Positions 1 to 8,330 of a DNA stretch of 51,167 bases are shown in pieces (position 1 is the first letter of the stretch; each line of letters opens with the position of its first letter). The stretch comes from CAYFUG01 sp964346295 (GTDB lineage: Bacteria; Patescibacteriota; Minisyncoccia; Moranbacterales; DUUL01), in the NCBI GenBank assembly GCA_964346295.1, contig CAYFUG010000008.1, positions 1 to 51,167 of the forward strand, given 5' to 3'. A program made the translations under genes and the position numbers. Under the pieces are notes generated by a model. That model did no database searches. It was given only the letters and a program-made list of their open reading frames with translations, and was not told where the DNA came from.

Positions 1-59
1 ATTTTAAATGATTTACCGACTAGGACTTGGGTTAGATTTTGGATGATTTACTTCGAAAA

Positions 60-87
60 TTGGACAAAGGAGCGAGTTTTTTATAAA
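60..87 (+). promoter_or_regulatory. Putative sigma70-type promoter for the Cys-rich secreted protein gene
   Basis: TTGGAC at 60-65 and TATAAA at 82-87 are separated by 16 bp, about 45 bp before the start codon at 132. The -35 box is imperfect, so this is a moderate call. Confidence 0.4.
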
Positions 88-131
88 CTAGAAATAAGTT
101 GTTTTAAAAATAATTTGGATATTAAACAAAA

Positions 132-1202
132 ATGAAAAAAATATTAGGTGTTTTGCTGTTAGTGGGAGGAAGTTTGTTTTTACTAGGATCAGAAGTAGAA
201 GCTGAAAAAAGAACCATAGGATGCGGAGAGGTTTATAATGAAACTAACGACACTATTTACTTGAAAGGTGTTTGTCGGGATACTTGTCTTAGCCCGGGGA
301 TGGTACCGAAAAGTCAATTTAACGGAGAGTGTGAGAGCGGAGAAACTTGTTGCTATGCTAATCCGGTGGGAGTGGAATGTGAAGACTCAATGGGTAATAC
401 TGGAGAATGCTCAGAACAGAGTAGTTGCTCGGCTGGTCGAGCAACTAATTCCAATGACTGTGAGGGAAGTTTAGTTTGTTGTATTGATGATTTTAGATGT
501 GAGAATACTCAAGGAGAAGTGGGTACCTGCACTGATAAAAATGGTTGCGGCGGAGGAGACTTTGAAACGGGCAATGCTTATTGTCCTAATACTATGGGTT
601 GTTGTGTGAGCACTAGCCCTTTTGGTAGTGGTTCAAGTGGTTCAAGTGGTTCGGGTAGTTCAGGTAGCTCCTCAGGCGGTAATTATTGGCAGACTTGTAG
701 CGACAACACTGAGGAGACGGGTTATTGTTTTGATGGAACGGAGGGCTGGGTTTGTGAAGGCCAAAAAGGCACTTCTCCTGATTGTGGTTCAAGTGCAGTT
801 TGTTGCTTTGGAAGATTAGTGCCTAATTCTAGTATTCCTGATAGCGAAAGAAGGATTAAGCAGGGTCCATCTGGTGGTCCGAGTAGTTCGGGTTCTGGAG
901 GGGCAGGGGGAATTCTCATCCCCACTAATACCGGCTTACCGAATCCGGGAGGAGAAAATGGTCCGGTATTAGAAGTTTTGAAGTTTATTCTTAGTTGGCT
1001 GATGCGAATTTTTATGCTTTTTGCAGTGGCCTCCTTCGTGATTACCGGGTTTCAGTACATTTTTGCCCTGGGGAATGACATTAGCCAAGCCAAGCGGAAC
1101 TTTCACTATTCTCTAATCGCGGTGGCGGTAGTGGGAGGAGCAATGGTAATCATTCGCACCATTGATTATTTATTGCGGGCGGAAGTGCAATTTTTGTTCT
1201 AA
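132..1202 (+). CDS. Secreted Cys-rich protein with C-terminal two-helix pilin-like segment
   Basis: 356 aa. An N-terminal signal sequence (residues about 1-24, KK followed by a Leu/Val/Gly core) is followed by four Cys-rich modules, each with six cysteines in the order C..C..C..C..CC. Three lie in residues 30-165. The fourth, at about 190-225, follows a Gly/Ser linker. A second Gly/Ser/Pro linker leads to two hydrophobic helices (about 285-310 and 325-347) separated by a short polar loop ending in QAKRNF. That helix pair resembles the TrbC/VirB2-like pilin proteins common in CPR genomes. The likely location is the cell surface, anchored by the C-terminal helices with disulfide-bonded modules outside. 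Module function is unknown. It is monocistronic, with a promoter upstream and a terminator downstream. Confidence 0.75.
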   Translation: MKKILGVLLLVGGSLFLLGSEVEAEKRTIGCGEVYNETNDTIYLKGVCRDTCLSPGMVPKSQFNGECESGETCCYANPVGVECEDSMGNTGECSEQSSCSAGRATNSNDCEGSLVCCIDDFRCENTQGEVGTCTDKNGCGGGDFETGNAYCPNTMGCCVSTSPFGSGSSGSSGSGSSGSSSGGNYWQTCSDNTEETGYCFDGTEGWVCEGQKGTSPDCGSSAVCCFGRLVPNSSIPDSERRIKQGPSGGPSSSGSGGAGGILIPTNTGLPNPGGENGPVLEVLKFILSWLMRIFMLFAVASFVITGFQYIFALGNDISQAKRNFHYSLIAVAVVGGAMVIIRTIDYLLRAEVQFLF

Positions 1203-1309
1203 AGAGTGAATTTTTTATAAATTGTCTATGAATCGGAGATAGAGGCTTCTTAATTAAGGCTTACTGGGATTTAAATTTGAAAATTTTTACAAAATAAAAC
1301 ACCCCTTTA

Positions 1310-1339
1310 AACGCCTCTTTAATAGCAGGGGCGTTTTTT
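1310..1339 (+). terminator. Intrinsic terminator
   Basis: The stem AACGCC/GGCGTT is followed by a T run (1334-1339), about 110 bp after the Cys-rich protein gene. Confidence 0.75.
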
Positions 1340-1437
1340 AGTAGTCTCACTTAAATCTAAAATTTATTAATAGCGGCAGTAGAGTACCGAGACGAAAGAA
1401 CTTTTTTGGATGGAAGCCAGCCAGCTCTCAAGAGCTT

Positions 1438-1622
1438 TTACTCAAAATGAGCAGTTCTCTCTAGTTCTGCTAGTCGGTCTTTGAGTAGCGGGAATTGCTT
1501 TAATTGGGGATCAAAGGCTAAAATCCTTTGGGCTTCCAGGCGAGTTTGTTGAATAGCTTTGATGTTACTGAGAGCTTCCATCGCCAAGTCCGCGGGGCCG
1601 GATTGGTTGGAGCCCAAAAACT
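1438..1622 (-). pseudogene. recG: Fragment of recG (last ~60 codons), second copy
   Basis: The minus-strand translation from 1622 to the TAA at 1438 matches the C-terminus of the full RecG encoded at 3818-6034, for example FLGSNQSGPADLAMEALS and the ending HFE. The 56 bp at 1567-1622 are identical to 3947-4002. The remainder to the stop codon is clearly diverged. Homology ends abruptly at 1622, where a plus-strand beta-propeller fragment begins. No start codon or helicase domain is present, so it is a remnant or a chimeric join. Confidence 0.85.
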
Positions 1623-2334
1623 CAAAGACGGGATGGATATTGTCCAGTGGGTGCCTTTTGAGGACAAGGTGATTTATAAATATTACGATCAGGCTAGCGG
1701 GGCGCGAACCATGGACTTGGCGAATCCTGATGGCTCTAATTGGCAAACTATTGCCGATATTCCTTACAAAGATGCTCAGCTTAATTCTAGCTTGAGAGGA
1801 AAGGACATTTGCTATTATCCTTGGCCAGATGCGCGAGTGGAGACGCAGAAGGTTTGTTTGGGGGGGCTGGACCGAGATCAGAGAGTGGTCTATCAGGGGG
1901 TTTTTGGAGCGGATTATCTCTGGTCGCCTAGTGGTAGCCGAATTCTGGCTTCTTTTGCTCAGGAGCGGGTGGGCAATAAGCTGTCTTTAGCGGCGATGAA
2001 TGGCCAGGGTGGTGAACTTAAGCCTTTGAATTTTCCTACTACGGTGCGCAAGTGTGTGTGGTCTAAGAACGAAGTGTTTGTTTATTGTGCTATGATGAGT
2101 GGTTTTCCAGAAGGCTCGGAACTGCCAAATGCCTGGGAGGAAGGCAAAATTGAAACCAAGGATACTTTGTGGAAGATTAATACTCAAAATGCTAAAAAAG
2201 AGCGGATTGTAGAACTAGAAGAGTTGCCGGGCTCCTTAGACGCCATTAATCTCTTCTTGGATGATGATGAGGCTAATTTGTTTTTTATTGATCGGAATAC
2301 GGGGGGGTTGTATCGGGTTAGGCTAATAGGGTGA
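1623..2334 (+). pseudogene. Truncated beta-propeller (WD40/PD40-like) protein, 5' end missing
   Basis: An open frame of about 237 codons ends in TGA. It contains propeller-like repeats such as 'YLWSPSGSRILASF', 'TLWKINTQ' and 'LFFIDRNTGGLYRVRLIG', in which short beta blades alternate with acidic turns. The frame continues leftwards through the antisense of the recG fragment from a TTG at 1528, but that part is not native coding sequence. The native N-terminus, probably a membrane anchor or signal peptide in this family, is absent. No promoter or ribosome binding site is seen at the junction, so the fragment is unlikely to be expressed as a functional protein. A terminator follows at 2427. Confidence 0.6.
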
Positions 2335-2426
2335 AAAGTTAATTTTAAATTTTCAGTTTTAAATTTCTAAACAATTTTAAATGCTCTAATTTTCAAATAA
2401 ACGACCCATAATAAAGGTTTTAAGGG

Positions 2427-2449
2427 CAGGCTTTAGGGGCCTGTTTTTT
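2427..2449 (+). terminator. Intrinsic terminator
   Basis: The stem CAGGC/GCCTG with a TTTAGGG loop is followed by six T residues. Confidence 0.7.
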
Positions 2450-2467
2450 GGTGGGAGTTGATTGTTA

Positions 2468-2496
2468 TTGACAAAAATTGATAAATATGCTACACT
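2468..2496 (+). promoter_or_regulatory. Strong sigma70-type promoter with structured leader
   Basis: TTGACA (2468-2473) and TACACT (2491-2496) are separated by exactly 17 bp. The leader contains a hairpin with stem CTGGCCCG/CGGGCTAG (2553-2573) before a purine-rich ribosome binding region and the ATG at 2622. Confidence 0.75.
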
Positions 2497-2621
2497 TATG
2501 ACAGAAATAGGTTAAACATAGCCTAGGGTTTGTTTTTAGAAAGGAAAAGCGGCTGGCCCGGTTGTCGGGCTAGCTAGAAGCAGTTCTTTTGAAAACTTAA
2601 GAAGAGAAGAGGAGAGGGAAA

Positions 2622-3647
2622 ATGACAAAAATTCGTAATTTTTGGTTGGTGGCAATGGTGGTTGTGGCCCTGGCTTTTGCTCTGGGATGTGGCGAGAAGT
2701 TTCAGGCCAATGGCCTTGAAGAGCCTAAGGTCCGGGTCCAGGCCGTTTCTGTCTCGGATGAGGCTGTTGCGGCTGTTGCCTCTGGCGAAGTCGAGGCGTC
2801 TGTGGAAGCCGAGGAAGCCGAAGAGGCTGGCGCTGGGCCGAGGGCGCGGGCGATTTTGGGCTCCGGAATTAACCTCGTCCACACAAGAGAAGGAATAGAC
2901 CTCGGAAGGGTGGAGTTGACTTCCGGGGGAGGTGATTTTTCTTGTCACCTGAGGATAGGCGGAGAGATGATTCTTTCATCACGCTCAGTAGGCCTCTATG
3001 TTGGGCTTTCCCCCAATTTAGAAGGCCGGGTGGGCGTGGAAATAAATGAGGGCTATCTGATTGGTGATTCTTTCGAATTCCCTTTAAGTTTAGTTTTTAC
3101 CCCTCTCGATTTGATTGAGGAGGGGGAAGGCGATGTCGAGGGTTTTGTCGTTATAAGCAGCGTCGAGAAAAATGATGTGAGGAGCGTCCCTGTGACGCTC
3201 AGACGGCCCGATCTGCCAACTATTAATGATTCCTTGGTCAATTGGTATTTTATGACCGAGGAAGCGGGGTTTGCCAATTTTTCGGCTCCTTTTTCAGTTA
3301 CAACAGGGGAGGGGATTGATGGATGGGCGCATATCGATCTCAGCGGCCCATTTGAGGAGGACGCCTACCTGTATTATGAGGCAACCAATGTTGTCGCATA
3401 TACGGAGGCGGCCATAACCCCGCTCAGGGAGAAGGGATACATCTTCATCCCTGAGGGGAGTTATGTCAAGTTTCAAATGGGAGAGAACTCCCGATTGAAA
3501 CTGCCGACAGGGCGCCTTATCGACTACTGGGAGGGGTTAATCAAGCCTGTTCTCGAGGGCCACCTCATTCCCAGTCTTCTAGAGGGAAGGGACGCGGGCT
3601 ATCCCTCTAGTGGCGGCGGGCCCGGGGATGCCGAGGGCGCTGCTTAG
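2622..3647 (+). CDS. Putative lipoprotein of unknown function
   Basis: 341 aa. The N-terminus has a type II signal peptide: charged TKIR, a hydrophobic core, then the lipobox FALGC with Cys at about residue 23. An Ala/Glu/Val-rich low-complexity stretch (about 40-75) follows. The rest is a soluble region rich in beta-forming residues that I do not recognise, ending in a Gly/Pro-rich tail. The Cys predicts membrane anchoring on the outer face. A purine-rich ribosome binding region (GAGGAGAGG) precedes the ATG. Base composition is visibly richer in G+C, with many GTC, CTC, ATC and GGC codons, than the A+T-rich neighbours, which suggests acquisition from elsewhere. It has its own promoter and terminator. 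Confidence 0.65.
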   Translation: MTKIRNFWLVAMVVVALAFALGCGEKFQANGLEEPKVRVQAVSVSDEAVAAVASGEVEASVEAEEAEEAGAGPRARAILGSGINLVHTREGIDLGRVELTSGGGDFSCHLRIGGEMILSSRSVGLYVGLSPNLEGRVGVEINEGYLIGDSFEFPLSLVFTPLDLIEEGEGDVEGFVVISSVEKNDVRSVPVTLRRPDLPTINDSLVNWYFMTEEAGFANFSAPFSVTTGEGIDGWAHIDLSGPFEEDAYLYYEATNVVAYTEAAITPLREKGYIFIPEGSYVKFQMGENSRLKLPTGRLIDYWEGLIKPVLEGHLIPSLLEGRDAGYPSSGGGPGDAEGAA

Positions 3648-3690
3648 GCCCTGCCCCTCTGGTTTGATTTTTCTTAAAGACAAACGAAGA

Positions 3691-3724
3691 CTGGCTCTTG
3701 CCATTGTGCGGAGTCGGTTTTTCT
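3691..3724 (+). terminator. Intrinsic terminator
   Basis: The 7-bp stem CTGGCTC/GAGTCGG, with two G-U pairs, is followed by TTTTT, 44 bp after the lipoprotein gene. Confidence 0.6.
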
Positions 3725-3817
3725 ATGGTTTATAAAGTGTCAATTCTTAAGCTGTAGAGTGAAAAGCATTGCTAACATTGCAGCAAAACACTTTACATGC
3801 TTACCGCATTATTGACC

Positions 3818-6034
3818 CTACTCAAAATGAGTAGTTCTTTCAAGCTCCTTTAGGCGTTCTTGCAAAAGGGGGAATTTTTCTAGAGCGGGGTCAAAACCTA
3901 AAACTCGTTGAGCTTCTAGGCGAATCTGAGCAATTGCCTGAACATCACTGAGAGCTTCCATCGCCAAGTCCGCGGGGCCGGATTGGTTGGAGCCCAAAAA
4001 CTGCCCGGGTCCTCGAAAATTTAAGTCATATTGAGCAATCTGAAAACCATCGTTAGTTTTTTCCATGGCTTTGAGGCGCTGAGGAACGCTGCTACTCTCA
4101 TCAGAAGTAAACAAAAAGCAATACGATTGGTGAGCGCCGCGGCCCACTCGTCCGCGAAACTGGTGAAGTTGCGAAAGACCAAAGCGTTCTGATCCTTCAA
4201 TAATCATCACGGTGGCATTGGGCACATCCACTCCCACTTCTACTACCGAAGTAGAAACTAGAATTTCTAACTCTTTTTTCTTGAAATCAGTCATAACCTG
4301 ATCTTTTTCTTTAGCCTTCATTTTGCCGTGCAGGAGCCCCACTCGAAATCTGGGAAAGATTTGTTTTTGAATTCGTTCGAATTCTGATTTTACCGATTTT
4401 ACTCCCGCTAGAGATTCTGATTCTTCTACTAAAGGACAAATGACAAAAATCTGTCGGCCTTTTTGGAGTTCTGAGCGGCAAAATTGATAAATTTCTTCTC
4501 GTTTTTGGGGAGGTACGGCTTGGGTGACAATTTTTTTGCGTCCTTGAGGATATTCATCAATAACAGAAAGCTCTAAATCGCCAAAAATAGCTAGAGAAAG
4601 CGTCCGAGGGATAGGAGTAGCCGTCATAGTTAAAAGATGAGGAATAAGTGGCTCAGGAGCTTTCAGAGAGCTTTCGGGAGACTTTGTTAAATTACTTGAA
4701 AGGTTTTTTTGTTGGTCTTTGTTTTTTATTCCCTCCTGATAGTCTTCTATTTGAGCTAATTTCTGAGTCTGTTGTTGCAAGAAAGCCCGCTGACCAACTC
4801 CAAAGCGATGCTGTTCGTCAATAATCACCAGCGCTAAATTTTCAAACTCGATACTTTTTTGTAAAAGAGCATGGGTGCCTACCACTAGCTTCAATTTTCC
4901 TGTTTGCAGGTTCTTTTTTAGCTTAGGCTTGGAAGTTTCTTCTTCATCGATTTGACTTTGAGATCCGGTTAGGAGTCCTAATTTAAAATTAGTATTGCGG
5001 GTAAGCTCTCGAATCCCCTGAAAATGCTGAGTAGCGAGAATTTCCGTGGGGGCCAGAAAGGCCGCTTGAAATCCCTGATGAGCTGTCAAAGCCAGAGCTA
5101 AAGCGGCTACCACAGTTTTTCCACAACCAACATCACCCTCTAAGAGTCGGTTCATGGGAGTAGATTTTTCCAGGTCTTGAATAATCTGCCAAGTAGCTTT
5201 TTTTTGGGCTCCGGTTAGATCAAAAGGAAGTTTTTTTACTAAGTTCTGGATGAAGGTCTGATCAAACTTCACTCGAACCGCTTTTTGAGTTTCCCAGTCT
5301 TGCTTGGCTTGCAAAACGCGTAATTGTACCAAGAACATTTTTTCGAAGGCAAGGCGCTGCTTAGCTGCTTGGAGAGTCTCGTGGCTAGCCGGATTATGAA
5401 TTTTCTTTAAAGCTTCTTCCAGGCCCAGTAATTTTTGGGACTCCCGAATATCCCGAGGCAAAAATTCCTCCACTTGAGTTTTTTTTAAGGCTTCTCGAAT
5501 CGCTGTTTGGACTTGGGCCCGCTTGAGGCCTTTGCGCTCGGGGTAGACTGGCACTAGCACGCCTGATTCCGCACTTTCATCCAGGCTGATTACTTGCTCT
5601 TCTTCTGCTCGGATTTGCCGCTTGGAAATTAGTTCAAAATTAGGGTGTTGAAATTGGAGTTCGTTGGTCTTACTCAAAGAAGTTTTGCCACTGAGACGAA
5701 TATATTTGCCTTCCTTGAGATAAGTCAGGGGTTGAAAAAAATGAAACCAAACTGCCTTAATCGTTCCAGTGTCGTCAGCCACATAAATTTCGGTAAACTT
5801 GCGGCCGCCTCGCCACGCTGAACGGGAGTTAATCTGAGTGATTTTTCCCTTCACGGTCACTTCTTCGCCCAGCGTTAGTTCCTCCACTTTTTTGCATACC
5901 GAAAAATCCTCGTAGCGGAGAGGAAGGCAGTAGAGTAAGTCTCGCACCGTTTCTATCCCAGCCGAGGCGAATTTTTTGGTTAGAGCGGGGGTGACTTTTT
6001 GGAGATTGGTAATAGGTTCGTTAAAGGTGAGCAT
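3818..6034 (-). CDS. recG: ATP-dependent DNA helicase RecG
   Basis: 738 aa. RecG remodels stalled replication forks and branched DNA in the cytoplasm. The N-terminal wedge/OB region (about 55-135, 'VTVKGKITQINSR') binds branched DNA. The helicase core shows Walker A GDVGCGKT (about 300-307), the DEQH box in DEQHRFG (406-409), TMTATPIPRTL (about 470) and QLHQFRGRVGRG in the second RecA lobe. A hydrophilic insertion of about 40 residues (about 424-463) separates the DEQH box from TATP, where most RecG proteins have a short link. This makes the protein longer than the usual ~690 aa. A second diverged copy of its last 60 codons lies at 1438-1622. A palindromic repeat begins 4 bp upstream of its start codon. 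Confidence 0.95.
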   Translation of the reverse strand: MLTFNEPITNLQKVTPALTKKFASAGIETVRDLLYCLPLRYEDFSVCKKVEELTLGEEVTVKGKITQINSRSAWRGGRKFTEIYVADDTGTIKAVWFHFFQPLTYLKEGKYIRLSGKTSLSKTNELQFQHPNFELISKRQIRAEEEQVISLDESAESGVLVPVYPERKGLKRAQVQTAIREALKKTQVEEFLPRDIRESQKLLGLEEALKKIHNPASHETLQAAKQRLAFEKMFLVQLRVLQAKQDWETQKAVRVKFDQTFIQNLVKKLPFDLTGAQKKATWQIIQDLEKSTPMNRLLEGDVGCGKTVVAALALALTAHQGFQAAFLAPTEILATQHFQGIRELTRNTNFKLGLLTGSQSQIDEEETSKPKLKKNLQTGKLKLVVGTHALLQKSIEFENLALVIIDEQHRFGVGQRAFLQQQTQKLAQIEDYQEGIKNKDQQKNLSSNLTKSPESSLKAPEPLIPHLLTMTATPIPRTLSLAIFGDLELSVIDEYPQGRKKIVTQAVPPQKREEIYQFCRSELQKGRQIFVICPLVEESESLAGVKSVKSEFERIQKQIFPRFRVGLLHGKMKAKEKDQVMTDFKKKELEILVSTSVVEVGVDVPNATVMIIEGSERFGLSQLHQFRGRVGRGAHQSYCFLFTSDESSSVPQRLKAMEKTNDGFQIAQYDLNFRGPGQFLGSNQSGPADLAMEALSDVQAIAQIRLEAQRVLGFDPALEKFPLLQERLKELERTTHFE

Positions 6035-6037
6035 GGT

Positions 6038-6157
6038 GGGCTTTCAAATTTTGAAAATCTCGTTGTTGCCGCCTGCGTTTCGCTTTCACCGTACATTTCA
6101 GTATGCCTCAAGCGAAGCCTCGGCAGCGTCTAGAGCTTTCCTAAAATTTGAAAGCCC
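6038..6157 (+). repeat. Covarying palindromic repeat, copy A
   Basis: The perfect 15-bp outer arms are GGGCTTTCAAATTTT (6038-6052) and AAAATTTGAAAGCCC (6143-6157). Inner stems are TTCGCTT/AAGCGAA and CGTAC/GTATG around ATTTCA. It shares the cores CTCGTTGTTGCCGCC and CTAGAGCTTTCCT with the other copies. It lies just upstream of recG. Confidence 0.85.
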
Positions 6158-6309
6158 TAGATTTAAGGGAAATATAGCAGACGAGACCAAGGTTAAAGGT
6201 TAATTGTAGAGGCGGAATATTTTCTGCCTAAATTAAAGCGATATTTTACCAGGACAGATGATAATTCGCTTTTACTTCTTGAAAATAGCCAAGCAAGAGC
6301 ATAATTTAC

Positions 6310-6337
6310 TTGCCAAGAGTCGCAACATTGCTATAAT
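6310..6337 (+). promoter_or_regulatory. Promoter for the SET-domain gene
   Basis: TTGCCA (6310-6315) and TATAAT (6332-6337) are 16 bp apart, 55 bp before the ATG at 6393. The rest of the 6035-6392 gap holds repeat copy A and A+T-rich sequence without a coding frame. Confidence 0.6.
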
Positions 6338-6392
6338 GACGGTATTATTCTAGGCTTTATTAGAGAAATCGTCAAAACTTAATTAAGACATT

Positions 6393-6785
6393 ATGGAAAA
6401 AGGAACTTCGGAATTTTCATTTATACTAAAGCCTTCAAGGCTTGGCATTGGTGTCTTTGCTGCACACGATATTAAATCAAGCACATATTTAAGGCTTTTT
6501 AGGGGAAAGGATGAACCAAAAACTTCTAGAATTAGGGCAAAGAAGGAAGTGCCGGAAATCTTTCGGGAATTTTGCGTGGATAGAGGAGACGAGATGTTGT
6601 GTCCCGAGGACTTTGGCAGAATGAATGTTGGTTGGTATCTTAATCACTCAAAAAATCCCAATGCTCAGCATCGAGATTACGAGTACTATTCTTTGAGAGA
6701 CATTAAAGCCGGAGAGGAGATTACTATTGACTATAATTCTCTTGAGGAGCCGAAAGAAGGGAAGGCGGATTTTTACAGTGAATGA
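6393..6785 (+). CDS. SET-domain protein (putative protein lysine methyltransferase)
   Basis: 130 aa, a minimal SET domain with no extra domains. Recognisable elements are GIGVFAAHDI (strand with the GxG motif, about 20-29), LNHSKNPNA (the NHS motif that with the C-terminus forms the S-adenosylmethionine site, about 84-92) and AGEEITIDYN with the catalytic-type Tyr (about 106-115). There is no post-SET Cys cluster. The family transfers methyl groups from S-adenosylmethionine to protein lysines; the substrate here is unknown. It has its own promoter and is not co-directional with recG. The motifs make the fold assignment firm, while activity is inferred. Confidence 0.8.
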   Translation: MEKGTSEFSFILKPSRLGIGVFAAHDIKSSTYLRLFRGKDEPKTSRIRAKKEVPEIFREFCVDRGDEMLCPEDFGRMNVGWYLNHSKNPNAQHRDYEYYSLRDIKAGEEITIDYNSLEEPKEGKADFYSE

Positions 6786-6821
6786 AAATTAGAGTAAGTA
6801 TTTATAAAAAACAACTAAATT

Positions 6822-6879
6822 AGCGCCGGATAACTTTTTAGCGAGAAAAATTTCCAAGGGAAGTTATCTCCAGAGCGCT
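6822..6879 (+). promoter_or_regulatory. Leader hairpin upstream of hisS
   Basis: AGCGC (6822-6826) plus ATAACTT (6830-6836) pairs with AAGTTAT (6861-6867) plus GCGCT (6875-6879). The hairpin ends 11 nt before the ATG and no Shine-Dalgarno sequence is visible there. No T run follows, so it is not a terminator. A role in translation control is inferred only. Confidence 0.45.
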
Positions 6880-6890
6880 TCAATCCTTCC

Positions 6891-8279
6891 ATGCCTAAAA
6901 AAACTGCGGATTCTAAGTCTAATACCAAATCCAAAGATCAAGCTAATTCTTCTGCTAAAGCTAAAGGCGATGTTCCTAAAAGAAAGCGAGCCAAGCAGTT
7001 TCAGACAGTGCGGGGGATGAGAGATATTCTTCCACGGGAGCAACCTTACTGGCAGAAATTAAGGAAAGTAGTGGAAAAATCAGCCGAAGATTACGGCTTC
7101 AGAAGAATCGACTTACCTTTGGTGGAATTTCGAGAGCTGTTTGAGCGAGGAACAGGACAAACCACTGATATAGTGGAAAAGGAAATGTTCAAATTTAAAA
7201 CTCCCGGAGGTGATGATGTTTGCTTGCGACCAGAAGGAACTCCTTCTGTGGTGCGAGCTTATTTGCAACATGGAATGAAGTCTTGGCGCAAACCAGTCAA
7301 GTTGTTTTATACTGGACCGATGTATCGCTACGATCGGCCCCAAGAAGGGCGCTACCGAGAGCATTTTCAGTTTGGATTTGAGGCCTTAGGAGAGCAGGAT
7401 CCGATTTTAGATGCTCAAATGATTCAGCTAGCTTTGAAAATTTTTCGAGGTGTAGGACTAAAAAACTTTTCTTTACAAATCAATAGCATCGGTTGTCGAG
7501 AATGTCGACCTAAGTATAATAAGTTATTGGTTAGTTATTTGAACAATCAGAAGCAATCTCTCTGTGTTGATTGTAAAAAGCGCCTCAAGAAGAATCCTTT
7601 ACGAATTTTGGATTGCAAGGAAGAAAAGTGTTCCCGAGTGGTGGCTCAGGCGCCCCAAATGTTGGATCATCTTTGCGAAGAGTGTCGAACCCACTTTACC
7701 ACCTTGATGGAATGTTTAGATGAATTGGATATTTCTTATGATTTAAATCCTCGGCTGGTACGAGGTTTGGATTATTACGCGAAAACGGTATTTGAGTTTT
7801 GGACTAAAGATAAAGATGGCGCTCAAAATTCTTTAGGAGGGGGAGGCCGGTATGACTATTTGATTAAGACTCTAGGCGGAGAAGATACTTCCGGAATTGG
7901 TTTTGCGGGTGGAATGGATCGCTGGGTGGGAGAAATGCAAAAGCAGGAGGTGAAAGTTCAGAATCCGGCTTCTCCTCGAGTTTTTTTGGCTCAACTAGGA
8001 GATTTGGCTAAAAAAAAGAGTCTACGCGCCTTTGAGGCTCTGGAGAAAAGTGGAATTGTAGCGGCGGAAAGCTTTGGGCGGGGAAATCTCAAGTCTCAAC
8101 TGCGACAGGCTGATAAACTCAAAAGCGAAATAGTACTTATTATTGGTCAAAGAGAAGCCTTGGACGAAACTGTTATCCTCAAAGATATGATTAGTGGCTC
8201 TCAAGAGGTGATTACTTTTAAAAAAATTGTAGACGAAGTGAAGAAGCGGCTAAAAAAGAATTTCGGCAAGAAGAAGTAG
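6891..8279 (+). CDS. hisS: Histidyl-tRNA synthetase
   Basis: 462 aa class II synthetase that charges tRNA-His. After a Lys/Ser-rich extension of about 35 residues come QTVRGMRDILP (start of the catalytic domain), RPEGTPSVVRAY (motif 2 region), MYRYDRPQEGRYREHFQ, the bacterial Cys cluster beginning NSIGCRECRP with further CxxC and CxxxxC pairs, GLDYYAKTVFEF (the HisA-type histidine-binding motif) and GGGGRYDYL with GIGFAGGMDR (motif 3). A C-terminal anticodon-binding domain follows. The ATG at 6891 is the first in frame. The basic extension is unusual in bacteria but resembles extensions on other CPR synthetases. The gene stands alone behind a leader hairpin. Confidence 0.95.
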   Translation: MPKKTADSKSNTKSKDQANSSAKAKGDVPKRKRAKQFQTVRGMRDILPREQPYWQKLRKVVEKSAEDYGFRRIDLPLVEFRELFERGTGQTTDIVEKEMFKFKTPGGDDVCLRPEGTPSVVRAYLQHGMKSWRKPVKLFYTGPMYRYDRPQEGRYREHFQFGFEALGEQDPILDAQMIQLALKIFRGVGLKNFSLQINSIGCRECRPKYNKLLVSYLNNQKQSLCVDCKKRLKKNPLRILDCKEEKCSRVVAQAPQMLDHLCEECRTHFTTLMECLDELDISYDLNPRLVRGLDYYAKTVFEFWTKDKDGAQNSLGGGGRYDYLIKTLGGEDTSGIGFAGGMDRWVGEMQKQEVKVQNPASPRVFLAQLGDLAKKKSLRAFEALEKSGIVAAESFGRGNLKSQLRQADKLKSEIVLIIGQREALDETVILKDMISGSQEVITFKKIVDEVKKRLKKNFGKKK

Positions 8280-8330
8280 GGACTTTTAAATTTTGAAAGT
8301 GTAACTAAGTATCTAACAAGAAACAAAAAT

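Noticed and set aside
1528..1622. N-terminus of the propeller protein
   Set aside because: This stretch is antisense recG sequence, not native propeller coding sequence.
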